NCBI GenBank assembly: GCA_021204765.1
Contig: JAJPYU010000243.1
Location: 210 to 10,110, forward strand
From: Clostridiales bacterium
GTDB lineage: Bacteria > Bacillota > Clostridia > Lachnospirales > Lachnospiraceae
Direction: 5' to 3'
DNA length: 9,901 nucleotides
The notes below the pieces were generated by a model, which saw nothing but the letters and a program-made list of their open reading frames with translations, was not told the origin of the DNA and did not search any database. Position numbers and translations under genes: made by a program. Shown piece by piece: positions 1 through 6,574 of this stretch; position 1 is the first letter of the stretch; each line of letters begins with the position of its first letter.

Positions 1-64
1 AATGCGGTTATGTTCAGTGCCTTTTGACTGCAAGCAGTCAAAGTCTCTGTACATATAACCGGAT
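1..64. repeat. Intergenic hairpin repeat, copy 1 (probably begins outside the window)
   Basis: Positions 1-54 are identical to 124-177, giving a 54-nt perfect direct repeat with a 123-bp period. The unit is itself an inverted repeat. The outer arms are ATGCGGTTAT (2-11) and ATAACCGGAT (55-64), with one mismatch. The inner arms TTTGACTGC and GCAGTCAAA (23-31 and 34-42) are separated only by AA. No reading frame here looks like a gene. Because the copy starts at base 1, its true left edge is not visible. Confidence 0.85.
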
Positions 65-95
65 TAGCGATAAGCGACGAGCACCTCAAAATGCT

Positions 96-130
96 CCGCA
101 TTTTTCGGTGTCCGTTGCACTCAAATGCGG
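96..130. repeat. Hairpin with CCGCATTT / AAATGCGG arms
   Basis: CCGCATTT (96-103) pairs perfectly with AAATGCGG (123-130) around a 19-nt loop. The right arm is shared with the start of repeat copy 2, so this hairpin and the 125-185 hairpin cannot form at the same time. The AAATGCGG word recurs at 204-211 and, on the minus strand, in the rnpB-associated stem-loop near 9860. Confidence 0.7.
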
Positions 131-185
131 TTATGTTCAGTGCCTTTTGACTGCAAGCAGTCAAAGTCTCTGTACATAACCGCAT
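124..185. repeat. Intergenic hairpin repeat, copy 2
   Basis: This is the second copy of the 54-nt repeat. Here the outer arms are perfect: ATGCGGTTATGT (125-136) pairs with ACATAACCGCAT (174-185), 12 bp. Further in, CAG/CTG pairs across a T-T mismatch, and the core is TTTGACTGC / GCAGTCAAA (146-154 and 157-165) around AA. A transcript of either strand would form a long rod-like hairpin. No T-run follows it, so a classical rho-independent terminator for purL is not supported. Confidence 0.85.
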
Positions 186-215
186 CCTCGTCGCTTATCG
201 CTCAAATGCGGTTAT
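176..215. repeat. Stem-loop overlapping the purL stop codon
   Basis: ATAACCGCAT (176-185) pairs perfectly with ATGCGGTTAT (206-215) around a 20-nt loop. The minus-strand purL stop codon TAA (positions 214-212) lies inside the right arm, so the repeat cluster directly abuts the gene. In the purL mRNA the hairpin would begin at the stop codon. It competes with the 125-185 hairpin for the 176-185 arm. It may protect the mRNA 3' end or weakly terminate transcription, but no U-tract follows. Confidence 0.7.
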
Positions 216-3200
216 TTAAAGAACGCGACACCAGACTCGAATATACCCATATCCTGCTCGCCGGTGATATTGACTGCGACTCCGCGTCCGCGGCGCTCCA
301 CGTGAGCCATCTTGCCCAGAACGCGTCCGTCGGGACTGGTGATGCCTTCGATTGCCATGTATGACCCATTCACATTCCACTCCTCGTCCATAGTGGGATT
401 TCCCGCCTCATTTACGTACTGTGTGGCCACCTGGCCATTGGCGAAGATGCCCTCTATCACATCAGCCGGTGCCACGAAACGGCCCTCACCGTGGGAAGCC
501 GGGTTCGTGTAGACGCCGCCCAGGGCAGCCCCCGCCAGCCAGGGGGATTTATTTGTCACTACTTTCGTGCAGACCATCCTGGAGATGTGCCTTCCGATGG
601 TGTTGTAAGTCAGGGTGGGGCTGTCCACCGTGGCGTCCACTATCTTCCCGAAAGGAACGAGCCCCAGCTTTATGAGAGCCTGAAAGCCGTTGCAGACGCC
701 CAGGACCAGACCGTCTCTCTCATTCAGGAGACGCTCCACGGCCTCCTTCATCTTCGCGTTGCGGAAAGCGGTGGCGAAAAATTTCGCAGAGCCCTCAGGC
801 TCGTCTCCCGCTGAGAAACCGCCGGGGAACATTATGATCTGAGCCTGGTCTATGGCCTTAGCGAAGACCTCCACGGAATCCCGGATGTCATCCTCGGTGA
901 GATTTCTGAACACCTTAGTCACCACGGAGGCCCCGGCTCTCTCAAATGCCCTGCCGGAGTCGTACTCACAGTTGGTGCCGGGGAAGACCGGGATAAAGAC
1001 TGTGGGCTTTGCGACCCTGTTCTTACATATATAGATGTCCTTTGCATCATAGATCTTTAAGGGCAGCTCTGAGCTGTCTTTTGAGGCCTTTGTCGGGAAG
1101 ACTTTCTCCAGAGTCCCGGTCCAGGCCGCAAGAGCATCGTCCATAAAGAGCATGACCGTGCCGCAGGTATTTGCTTTTGCACAGGCCGGGCAGCCGGGTG
1201 TCCGGGCCGCAGCTGCGCTGCCTGCCACATCTGCCGCATCACCTGCCACTTCTACTGCAGGCAGGTCACTTTCCGCTGACATGCAAGACGAAATTTCTGC
1301 GCCTTCACTATGATAGGAAAAGACAGGCTCGGCCGTGACTGCTCCCGCTATATAGAAGTCATCTCCCAGCCCTGCTGCCTTCATGGCGGCCCGCACCGCC
1401 GCTATGTCGCCTACGGCCACCTCGGCCACAACATTTCCGAATCCGGGGCCGAAGAGCTGCTCCACGCTTACGTCCTCAGATATGGACACTCCCAGCTTAT
1501 TTCCGAAGGCCATCTTGCTGACCGCTGCCGCCAGGCCGGATCCCTCGATGACATAAGCCGCCTTTATCTTCTTATCCTGCGCCAGCTGATATATGGTATC
1601 ATAGAGCTTCGCCGCCGCAGTGTACACCGGCAGGTCATACTCATCTTTTTCTATATCAAATACTACCAGGGCATCGCCTGCAGCTTTAAGCTCCGGGGTG
1701 ACGATATCCCTCTCATGGGCCACATCCACAGCGAAGGATACCAGTGTGGGCGGCACGTCTATCTCGTTAAAGCTGCCGGACATGGAGTCCTTTCCCCCGA
1801 TGGAGGGCAGGCCGAAGCCCATCTGTGCGCTGTAAGCACCCAGCAGGGCCGCGAAAGGCTGGCTCCAGCGGTGGGGCTCCTCAGTCATCCTGCGGAAATA
1901 CTCCTGGAAAGTGAAGCGGATCCGCTTCGGGTCTCCGCCGGTGGCCGCGATCTTCGCTATGGACTGGGTCACCGCCCAGGCTGCTCCGTGGTATGGGCTC
2001 CAGCTGGAGAGGTAAGGATCAAAGCCGTAGCTCATGAGCGTCATGGCATCGCACTCTCCTGTCTGCACCGGAATTTTCGCTGCCATGGCCTGGGTCTCAG
2101 TCAGCTGATACCTGCCGCCGTAGGGCATGGTCACAGTGGAAGCCCCGATGGAGGAGTCAAACATTTCCACCAGCCCCTTCTGGGAACAGACATTAAGGTC
2201 GCTCAAAGTATCAAGCCAGGCGCTGCGGAAATCATTCTTCTCAATATCCGCCGCCACCTTGTCTATAGCATATTTCCTGAAATAATTATCATCTTCGGAA
2301 GGAATGTCCACGGCCACTTTTGTCTCCTGGTGAGCGCCGTTGGTGTCCAGGAAAGCCCTGGAGATATTCACTATCTCCTTTCCCCTCCATATGAGCACCA
2401 GGCGGGGATCCTCGGTGACCACCGCCACAGGGACGGCTTCCAGGTTCTCCTCTGCCGCATAAGCCAGGAACTGATCCGCATTCTCAGGAGCAATGAGCAC
2501 GGCCATCCTCTCCTGAGACTCGGAGATGGCTATCTCCGTCCCATCCAGGCCGGCGTACTTTTTCGGCACCTTATCCAGCTGTACCCGCAGGCCGTCAGCC
2601 AGCTCTCCTATGGCCACGGAAACGCCGCCTGCGCCGAAATCGTTGCACTTCTTAATTATATGGGCGACTTCCTCCCGCCGAAACAGCCTCTGTATCTTCC
2701 TCTCCGTGGGGGGATTGCCTTTCTGGACCTCGGCTCCGCAGGTATCAATAGAGGCTGTGTTGTGAGCCTTGGATGAACCGGTGGCTCCGCCGCAGCCGTC
2801 ACGGCCTGTCCTGCCGCCCAGCAGGATGATGATATCGCCGGGGTCAGAGCTAAGCCTCTGCACTGCCCGGCGCGGGGCCGCGCCCATTACTGCACCTATC
2901 TCCATGCGCTTCGCCACGTAATTGGGATGATATATCTCCTTTACCAGGCCTGTGGCCAGGCCTATCTGGTTTCCATAGGAGCTGTAACCGGAAGCCGCAG
3001 AGCGGACTATCTTTTTCTGGGGGAGCTTTCCCTCAAGAGTCTGATCCACAGGTATAGTGGGGTCGGCCGCACCGGTGACGCGCATGGCCTGATATACATA
3101 GGTCCGGCCCGCTAAGGGGTCTCTTATGGCACCTCCCAGGCATGTGGCCGCACCGCCGAAGGGCTCTATCTCCGTAGGGTGATTGTGGGTCTCATTCTTA

Positions 3201-4162
3201 AAATTGATAAGCCACTCCTCTTCCTTCCCATCCACAGTAAGGGGCACCACGATGGAGCAGGCATTTATCTCGTCTGACTCCTCCTGATCGTTAAGCTTCC
3301 CCTCTTTTTTGAGCTTTTTGCAGGCCATGAGGGCCAGATCCATAAGGCAGATGAATTTATCCGGACGGTCAGCATAGAGTTCATTGAAATTCTTCTTATA
3401 ATCCTCGAAGGAACCCTCCATGGGCACCCGGTAATAGCCTTCGCCGAAGTCCACTTCCGTAAGCTCCGTGGAGAAGGTGGTGTGGCGGCAGTGGTCGGAC
3501 CAGTAGGTATCCAGCACTCTGATCTCTGTCATGGTCGGATCCCTGTGCTCCTCGTTTGCAAAATATTTCTGGATATGGAGAAAATCCCTGAAAGTCATGG
3601 CCAGGCCCAGGGAGTCAAAAAGCTCCTTTAACGGGGCTTCACCCATGGTCCTGAACCCATCGAAAATGATGACATCTGCAGGCTCGTCAAAGGCCTGGAC
3701 CAGTGTCTCCGGCTTTTCCATCCCGGTCTCCCTGGAATCCACGGGATTGATGCAGTGATGCTTGATGCGCACCAGCTCATCCCCGGTTATGTCCCCCTCG
3801 ATGACATAAGTGGTGGCGCTGCGGATGATGGGCTCCTCGGACTCATTTAAGAGCTTCACGCACTGCTGGGCGGAGTCGGCTCTCTGGTCGAACTGTCCCG
3901 GCAGATACTCCACAGAGAATACTGCGCCGCTGTGGGGGAAGTCCTCCTCGTAGACCTCGTCCACCGGGGGCTCTGAAAACACTGTGACCAGAGCTTTCCT
4001 GTAGGTCTCATCGGAGATGTCCTCCACATCGTAGCGTATGAGCTCCCTCACCCGTGTCACGCCGGATATCCCCAGGTAGCTTGCAATCTCCTCCGCCAGC
4101 TCCCGCGCCTGCACAGCGTAGGCTTCCTTTTTCTCAACATATACTCTGCGTACCTTACTCAT
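212..4162 (-). CDS. purL: Phosphoribosylformylglycinamidine synthase, single-chain (FGAM synthase)
   Basis: It converts FGAR, glutamine and ATP to FGAM in de novo purine synthesis in the cytosol. The protein of 1316 aa is the large single-polypeptide form seen in Clostridia and streptococci, with synthase and glutaminase parts in one chain. The synthase signature NETHNHPTEIEPFGG is near residues 323-337 (His326). The C-terminal class I amidotransferase has FPGTNCEYDSGRAFERAGA, PGGFSAGDE, the nucleophile Cys1157 in GVCNGFQAL, and His1224/Glu1226 in SHGEGRF. I chose ATG at 4162 because GGAGG (4174-4170) lies 7 nt upstream; a TTG eight codons earlier would put this site inside the gene. A near-consensus promoter precedes it. 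Unusual is an Ala-rich linker (about residues 962-1000) with Cys991, Cys994 and Cys1000 before the amidotransferase. The stop codon lies inside a repeat. Confidence 0.97.
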   Translation of the reverse strand: MSKVRRVYVEKKEAYAVQARELAEEIASYLGISGVTRVRELIRYDVEDISDETYRKALVTVFSEPPVDEVYEEDFPHSGAVFSVEYLPGQFDQRADSAQQCVKLLNESEEPIIRSATTYVIEGDITGDELVRIKHHCINPVDSRETGMEKPETLVQAFDEPADVIIFDGFRTMGEAPLKELFDSLGLAMTFRDFLHIQKYFANEEHRDPTMTEIRVLDTYWSDHCRHTTFSTELTEVDFGEGYYRVPMEGSFEDYKKNFNELYADRPDKFICLMDLALMACKKLKKEGKLNDQEESDEINACSIVVPLTVDGKEEEWLINFKNETHNHPTEIEPFGGAATCLGGAIRDPLAGRTYVYQAMRVTGAADPTIPVDQTLEGKLPQKKIVRSAASGYSSYGNQIGLATGLVKEIYHPNYVAKRMEIGAVMGAAPRRAVQRLSSDPGDIIILLGGRTGRDGCGGATGSSKAHNTASIDTCGAEVQKGNPPTERKIQRLFRREEVAHIIKKCNDFGAGGVSVAIGELADGLRVQLDKVPKKYAGLDGTEIAISESQERMAVLIAPENADQFLAYAAEENLEAVPVAVVTEDPRLVLIWRGKEIVNISRAFLDTNGAHQETKVAVDIPSEDDNYFRKYAIDKVAADIEKNDFRSAWLDTLSDLNVCSQKGLVEMFDSSIGASTVTMPYGGRYQLTETQAMAAKIPVQTGECDAMTLMSYGFDPYLSSWSPYHGAAWAVTQSIAKIAATGGDPKRIRFTFQEYFRRMTEEPHRWSQPFAALLGAYSAQMGFGLPSIGGKDSMSGSFNEIDVPPTLVSFAVDVAHERDIVTPELKAAGDALVVFDIEKDEYDLPVYTAAAKLYDTIYQLAQDKKIKAAYVIEGSGLAAAVSKMAFGNKLGVSISEDVSVEQLFGPGFGNVVAEVAVGDIAAVRAAMKAAGLGDDFYIAGAVTAEPVFSYHSEGAEISSCMSAESDLPAVEVAGDAADVAGSAAAARTPGCPACAKANTCGTVMLFMDDALAAWTGTLEKVFPTKASKDSSELPLKIYDAKDIYICKNRVAKPTVFIPVFPGTNCEYDSGRAFERAGASVVTKVFRNLTEDDIRDSVEVFAKAIDQAQIIMFPGGFSAGDEPEGSAKFFATAFRNAKMKEAVERLLNERDGLVLGVCNGFQALIKLGLVPFGKIVDATVDSPTLTYNTIGRHISRMVCTKVVTNKSPWLAGAALGGVYTNPASHGEGRFVAPADVIEGIFANGQVATQYVNEAGNPTMDEEWNVNGSYMAIEGITSPDGRVLGKMAHVERRGRGVAVNITGEQDMGIFESGVAFFK

Positions 4163-4202
4163 GCGAATTCCTCCATAAAAATGCAATGTTTGCGCTTTTT
4201 TA

Positions 4203-4231
4203 ATTCTAAACTATATAAAAAGGTATGTCAA
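4203..4231 (-). promoter_or_regulatory. purL promoter, sigma-A type
   Basis: On the minus strand TTGACA (4231-4226, full consensus) is followed after exactly 17 bp by TAGAAT (4208-4203, 5 of 6). This puts the transcription start near 4196 and gives a 5' leader of about 34 nt that contains the GGAGG site. Such a short leader leaves no room for a purine riboswitch. I see no convincing PurR box (CCGAAC-type) beside it. Confidence 0.8.
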
Positions 4232-4250
4232 AATATAAATACAATTTATG

Positions 4251-4279
4251 ATGATACCAGGGACAAAAGGTATGATACC
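4251..4279. promoter_or_regulatory. Possible operator between divergent promoters
   Basis: ATGATACC occurs at 4251-4258 and again at 4272-4279, a 21-bp period close to two helical turns. The second copy is part of the perfect palindrome GGTATGATACC (4269-4279). The site lies between the purL promoter and the promoter of the zinc-ribbon operon, where a regulator could affect both. The binding protein is unknown, and the repeat could be chance in an AT-rich spacer. Confidence 0.3.
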
Positions 4280-4338
4280 TACAGATTGCTGCGTGCTGCG
4301 CATTTCCTTAAAACTTTCTAAAATGGGCAGCTGGAAAG

Positions 4339-4366
4339 TTGACAGTATATTTTCACGGCGTAAAAT
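4339..4366 (+). promoter_or_regulatory. Promoter of the zinc-ribbon / DUF5685 / J-protein operon
   Basis: TTGACA (4339-4344, full consensus) and TAAAAT (4361-4366, 5 of 6) are 16 bp apart. Transcription would start near 4374 and leave a leader of about 100 nt before the ATG at 4477. The inverted repeat AACTTTC (4312-4318) / GAAAGTT (4334-4340) overlaps the first bases of the -35 box and could be a repressor site. Confidence 0.65.
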
Positions 4367-4392
4367 ATAGGATAACAGTATCACAATACAGA

Positions 4393-4421
4393 GTTCACTG
4401 CATGCTTGCATGTATGTGAAC
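4393..4421 (+). repeat. Hairpin in the operon leader
   Basis: GTTCAC (4393-4398) pairs with GTGAAC (4416-4421), and TGCATGC (4399-4405) with GCATGTA (4408-4414, one G-T pair). One base, T4415, is bulged and the centre is TT. That makes a 13-bp stem with a two-base centre in the 5' leader. It is either an RNA hairpin or a protein-binding palindrome; no U-tract follows, so a terminator is unlikely. Confidence 0.55.
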
Positions 4422-4476
4422 GAATGTATTAGTGATATGGAGCAATCCGTTATCAAAAAGGGTAAGGGGCAAGGAA

Positions 4477-4929
4477 ATGAGAGGCCGTTTCCAGAATTTC
4501 ATGTCGGGCCGGTACGGCAACGACCAGCTGAATAATTTTTTATCCATAGTGGCGCTGATCATTATCGTGGTGGATATTTTTTTGAGAATAAATATCCTGT
4601 GGCTTGTCGCGGTGGTGCTGCTTGTGCTGATCTACATCCGCATGCTCTCCAGAAATACAGGAAAACGCGAAGCTGAGAATGACAAGTTCTTAAATATCAC
4701 CAGCCGCTTCAGGAGGGGCGGAGGCGGATACAGCTATGGCGGAGGCGGATATCAGTCCTATGACCGCAAGGCTGAGGCCGCCAAGAGACGGGCCCACAGG
4801 GAGGATATGAAATATTATCGGTTTTTTGACTGCCCTAACTGCGGGCAAAAGGTCCGTGTGCCTAAAGGGAAAGGGAAGATCGAGATTACCTGCCCGAAAT
4901 GCAGGACTAATTTTATACGGAGGAGTTAG
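4477..4929 (+). CDS. Small membrane protein with C-terminal zinc ribbon
   Basis: This 150-aa protein has two hydrophobic helices (about residues 21-36 and 40-56), probably a membrane hairpin. A basic glycine/tyrosine stretch (RRGGGGYSYGGGGYQSY, 79-95) and a charged helix follow. It ends in a zinc ribbon with CPNC (119-122) and CPKC (139-142). I chose ATG 4477, preceded by AAGGGG (4464-4469) at 7 nt; a GTG at 4432 has no ribosome binding site and would add 15 unconvincing residues. It is first in the operon with the DUF5685 and J-protein genes, a grouping I recognise from Lachnospiraceae. The function is unknown; a membrane-anchored binding or scaffold protein is a reasonable guess. The GGGGY repeats echo the Gly/Tyr-rich region of the J-protein encoded nearby. 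Confidence 0.85.
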   Translation: MRGRFQNFMSGRYGNDQLNNFLSIVALIIIVVDIFLRINILWLVAVVLLVLIYIRMLSRNTGKREAENDKFLNITSRFRRGGGGYSYGGGGYQSYDRKAEAAKRRAHREDMKYYRFFDCPNCGQKVRVPKGKGKIEITCPKCRTNFIRRS

Positions 4930-4948
4930 GTACTGCTCGACGCTTCCA

Positions 4949-4977
4949 TGCAGGCAAGCCTGCAGTAAATATTTTTT
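4949..4977 (+). terminator. Hairpin with distal T-run: weak terminator or processing site
   Basis: TGCAGGC (4949-4955) pairs perfectly with GCCTGCA (4958-4964) around AA, and six T residues follow at 4972-4977. The T-run starts 8 nt after the stem rather than next to it, so termination would be weak. The 86-bp gap between the zinc-ribbon and DUF5685 genes contains it, which suggests attenuation or mRNA processing inside the operon. TACTGC (4931-4936) can alternatively pair with GCAGTA (4962-4967). Confidence 0.4.
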
Positions 4978-5015
4978 ACACAGGGCACCGTCGGGCAGCG
5001 GCCATAATATATCCC

Positions 5016-5858
5016 ATGTTTGGTTACATAACAGTTAACCACAAAAGTTTATCTGAGGAAAATAGGCAGGAGTATCAGTCCTACTACTGCGGGCTTTGCC
5101 ATGTCCTTAAAAAGAGCAACGGCAGGAAAGCCCAGCTCCTCTTAAATTATGATATGACATTTCTGGTCATACTTCTCACCGGCCTCTACGAACTGCACAA
5201 TGAGGAGGTCACGCTGCCCTGTGCTGTCCATCCGGGGAAGAAAAGAGCCTGGATCAATGATGCCACCCGCTACGCCTCCGATATGAACATCCTTCTTTCC
5301 TATTACAATCTGGTGGATGACTGGAAAGATGATAAAAATTTGCCAAAACACGTTCTCTCTGTTATGCTAAGGAAAGATTTCGCGCGGCTGACCGTAAAAT
5401 ACCCCCGTCAGGCCAGGGCTTTGGAGCATTATGTAAGCCGTCTTGATATGCTGGAGGGCAAGCGCGAGGAAAATATTGACGCCATTTCAGGGCTTACCGG
5501 TGAGATGCTTGGGGAAATATTTGCCTGGAAAGACGACATCTGGGCTGAGGAGCTTCACTGTCTGGGATTTTACATGGGGAAATTTATTTACCTCATGGAC
5601 GCCTACGAGGACCTGACGAAAGATGAGCGCCGGGGCGAGTACAATCCTTTTGAGAAGATGGCTAAGGAGAATCCCGATGAGTTCGAGACCTGGAGTAAGC
5701 TGATACTTACCAGCATGATGTCCGAATGCGCCAAGTCTTTCGAACGTCTGCCCATACTGCTCCATGCGGATATCATCAGGAACATCCTCTACTCGGGGGT
5801 CTGGTCCAAATATGAATATCTGCAGCAGAAGAAGAAAAAGCGGAGGGATCACAAGTGA
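5016..5858 (+). CDS. DUF5685 family protein
   Basis: The 280-aa protein starts MFGYITVN and continues with YYCGLCHVLK (Cys25, Cys28), the N-terminal signature I associate with DUF5685, a family of unknown function. The rest looks all-helical, with no signal peptide or clear membrane segment. Two Asp-rich motifs stand out: NLVDDWKDD (Asp101, Asp102, Asp105, Asp106) and LGFYMGKFIYLMDAYEDL followed by GEYNPF (Asp195, Glu198, Asp199, Asn210). The second resembles the motif of squalene/phytoene synthases (LG..LQ..N..RD..ED....GR.Y.P). An isoprenoid-synthase-like fold is therefore possible but is my inference. ATG 5016 is taken from the family N-terminus. No Shine-Dalgarno sequence is visible, although CATAAT at 5003-5008 could drive a leaderless message. 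The stop TGA overlaps the J-protein GTG start by 4 nt. Confidence 0.85.
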   Translation: MFGYITVNHKSLSEENRQEYQSYYCGLCHVLKKSNGRKAQLLLNYDMTFLVILLTGLYELHNEEVTLPCAVHPGKKRAWINDATRYASDMNILLSYYNLVDDWKDDKNLPKHVLSVMLRKDFARLTVKYPRQARALEHYVSRLDMLEGKREENIDAISGLTGEMLGEIFAWKDDIWAEELHCLGFYMGKFIYLMDAYEDLTKDERRGEYNPFEKMAKENPDEFETWSKLILTSMMSECAKSFERLPILLHADIIRNILYSGVWSKYEYLQQKKKKRRDHK

Positions 5859-6574
5859 GAGATCCATACGAGGTGCTGGGCGTCTCACACGGCGCCACAG
5901 ACGAGGAGATAAAAAAAGCATACCGTACTCTGAGCCGAAAGTACCATCCTGATTCCAATGTGAACAGTGCCCATCCCGAGATAGCTGAAGAGCGCTTCAA
6001 GGAAGTCCAGCAGGCCTACAACCAGATCATGAAGGAGAAGCAGCAGGGCTACTCCGGAGGATATCAGAACGGAAGCAGCGGCTATGGGCAGAGTGGTTAC
6101 GGCGGCAATGGATACGGGCAGAGCGGCTATGGCGGCAGCGGATACGGCGGCTACAGCAGAGACGGTTACGGCGGCTACGGCGGACAGGGTTATTCCGCCA
6201 GCGAATCCCCGGAGATGAGAGCCGCAGCCAATTATATCAACAGCAGACATTTTGCGGAAGCACTCAACGTGTTGAACAATATTCCGTTAAATCAGCGCTC
6301 AGCGCGATGGTATTATTTTTGTGCGGCGGCAAATCAGGGCGTCGGAAATAATGTCCAGGCCATGGAGTTCGCAAAGCGGGCAGTGGAGATGGAGCCCAGT
6401 AATATGGAATATCGCCAGTTCCTTCAGAATCTGGAGTACGGCGGCACCTGGTATACCAATATGGGCTCATCCTACGAGCGACCCTGCGCCAGCCCTTACT
6501 GGCTCTTCCTCTTACTTTGCTGCATCTGCCCCATGTGCTGCAGATGCTGCGGCGGCGGGATGTATTATTACTAG
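5855..6574 (+). CDS. J-domain co-chaperone with Gly/Tyr-rich linker, TPR-like region and Cys-rich tail
   Basis: The 239-aa protein has an N-terminal J domain (about 1-64) with the HPD tripeptide at residues 31-33, which stimulates the ATPase of a DnaK-type chaperone. Residues 64-113 are low-complexity repeats such as GYGQSGYGG. A TPR-like helical region follows (about 117-192, with EALNVL and AVEMEPSN). The tail is hydrophobic and Cys-rich (211-239; eight Cys, including LCCICPMCCRCC), so it may bind metal, carry a lipid or dip into the membrane. It lacks the zinc fingers and client domain of true DnaJ. It starts with GTG at 5855, inside GTGA shared with the upstream stop, with GGAGGG at 5842-5847, 7 nt away. 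The TAG stop lies in a direct repeat flanking the inserted element. The DnaK partner is not in the window. Confidence 0.9.
   Translation: MRDPYEVLGVSHGATDEEIKKAYRTLSRKYHPDSNVNSAHPEIAEERFKEVQQAYNQIMKEKQQGYSGGYQNGSSGYGQSGYGGNGYGQSGYGGSGYGGYSRDGYGGYGGQGYSASESPEMRAAANYINSRHFAEALNVLNNIPLNQRSARWYYFCAAANQGVGNNVQAMEFAKRAVEMEPSNMEYRQFLQNLEYGGTWYTNMGSSYERPCASPYWLFLLLCCICPMCCRCCGGGMYYY
6077..6192 (+). repeat. In-frame degenerate Gly/Tyr coding repeat in the J-protein gene
   Basis: Degenerate copies of a short unit encoding GYGQSGYGG(N/S) run head to tail within the gene. Codons vary between units (GGC TAT, GGT TAC, GGA TAC), so this is an old repeat kept at protein level rather than a fresh duplication. 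Such Gly/Tyr/Ser/Gln-rich segments tend to be disordered and can drive condensation. Confidence 0.7.

Larger units (their letters stand above)
66..202. repeat. Long-range inverted repeat, 16-bp perfect arms
   Basis: AGCGATAAGCGACGAG at 66-81 is the exact reverse complement of 187-202. The arms enclose the second copy of the hairpin repeat and the 96-130 hairpin. The cluster is therefore built from interleaved direct and inverted copies, as expected when small repeat modules insert into or recombine with each other. No coding potential is seen. Confidence 0.8.

Noticed and set aside
1..215. CRISPR array
   Set aside because: Only two copies of a 54-nt unit are present. The interval between them contains further inverted repeats rather than a unique spacer, and no cas genes are present. 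The Cas4-like domain at 6790 is fused to a helicase and is no evidence for CRISPR.
1310..2776. 488-codon open frame on the plus strand inside purL
   Set aside because: It lies wholly antisense to the well-conserved purL frame. Its product has no recognisable domain and is explained by the codon composition of purL.
4211..4456. 81-codon open frame on the minus strand between the divergent promoters
   Set aside because: It covers both promoters and the leader hairpin, has no ribosome binding site, and shows no family features.
4163..4476. PurR box or purine riboswitch controlling purL
   Set aside because: No CCGAAC-type inverted site is convincing; ACGAAT at 4421-4426 matches only 4 of 6 bases. 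The purL leader of about 34 nt is too short for a riboswitch.
4975..5008. Internal promoter TTTACA / CATAAT ahead of the DUF5685 gene
   Set aside because: The spacer would be 22 bp, too long for a sigma-A promoter. Only a lone -10-like box with a leaderless start remains as a weak possibility.
5487..5921. 144-codon minus-strand frame under the DUF5685 gene
   Set aside because: It is antisense to a recognised family, crosses the GTGA gene junction, and has no domain features.
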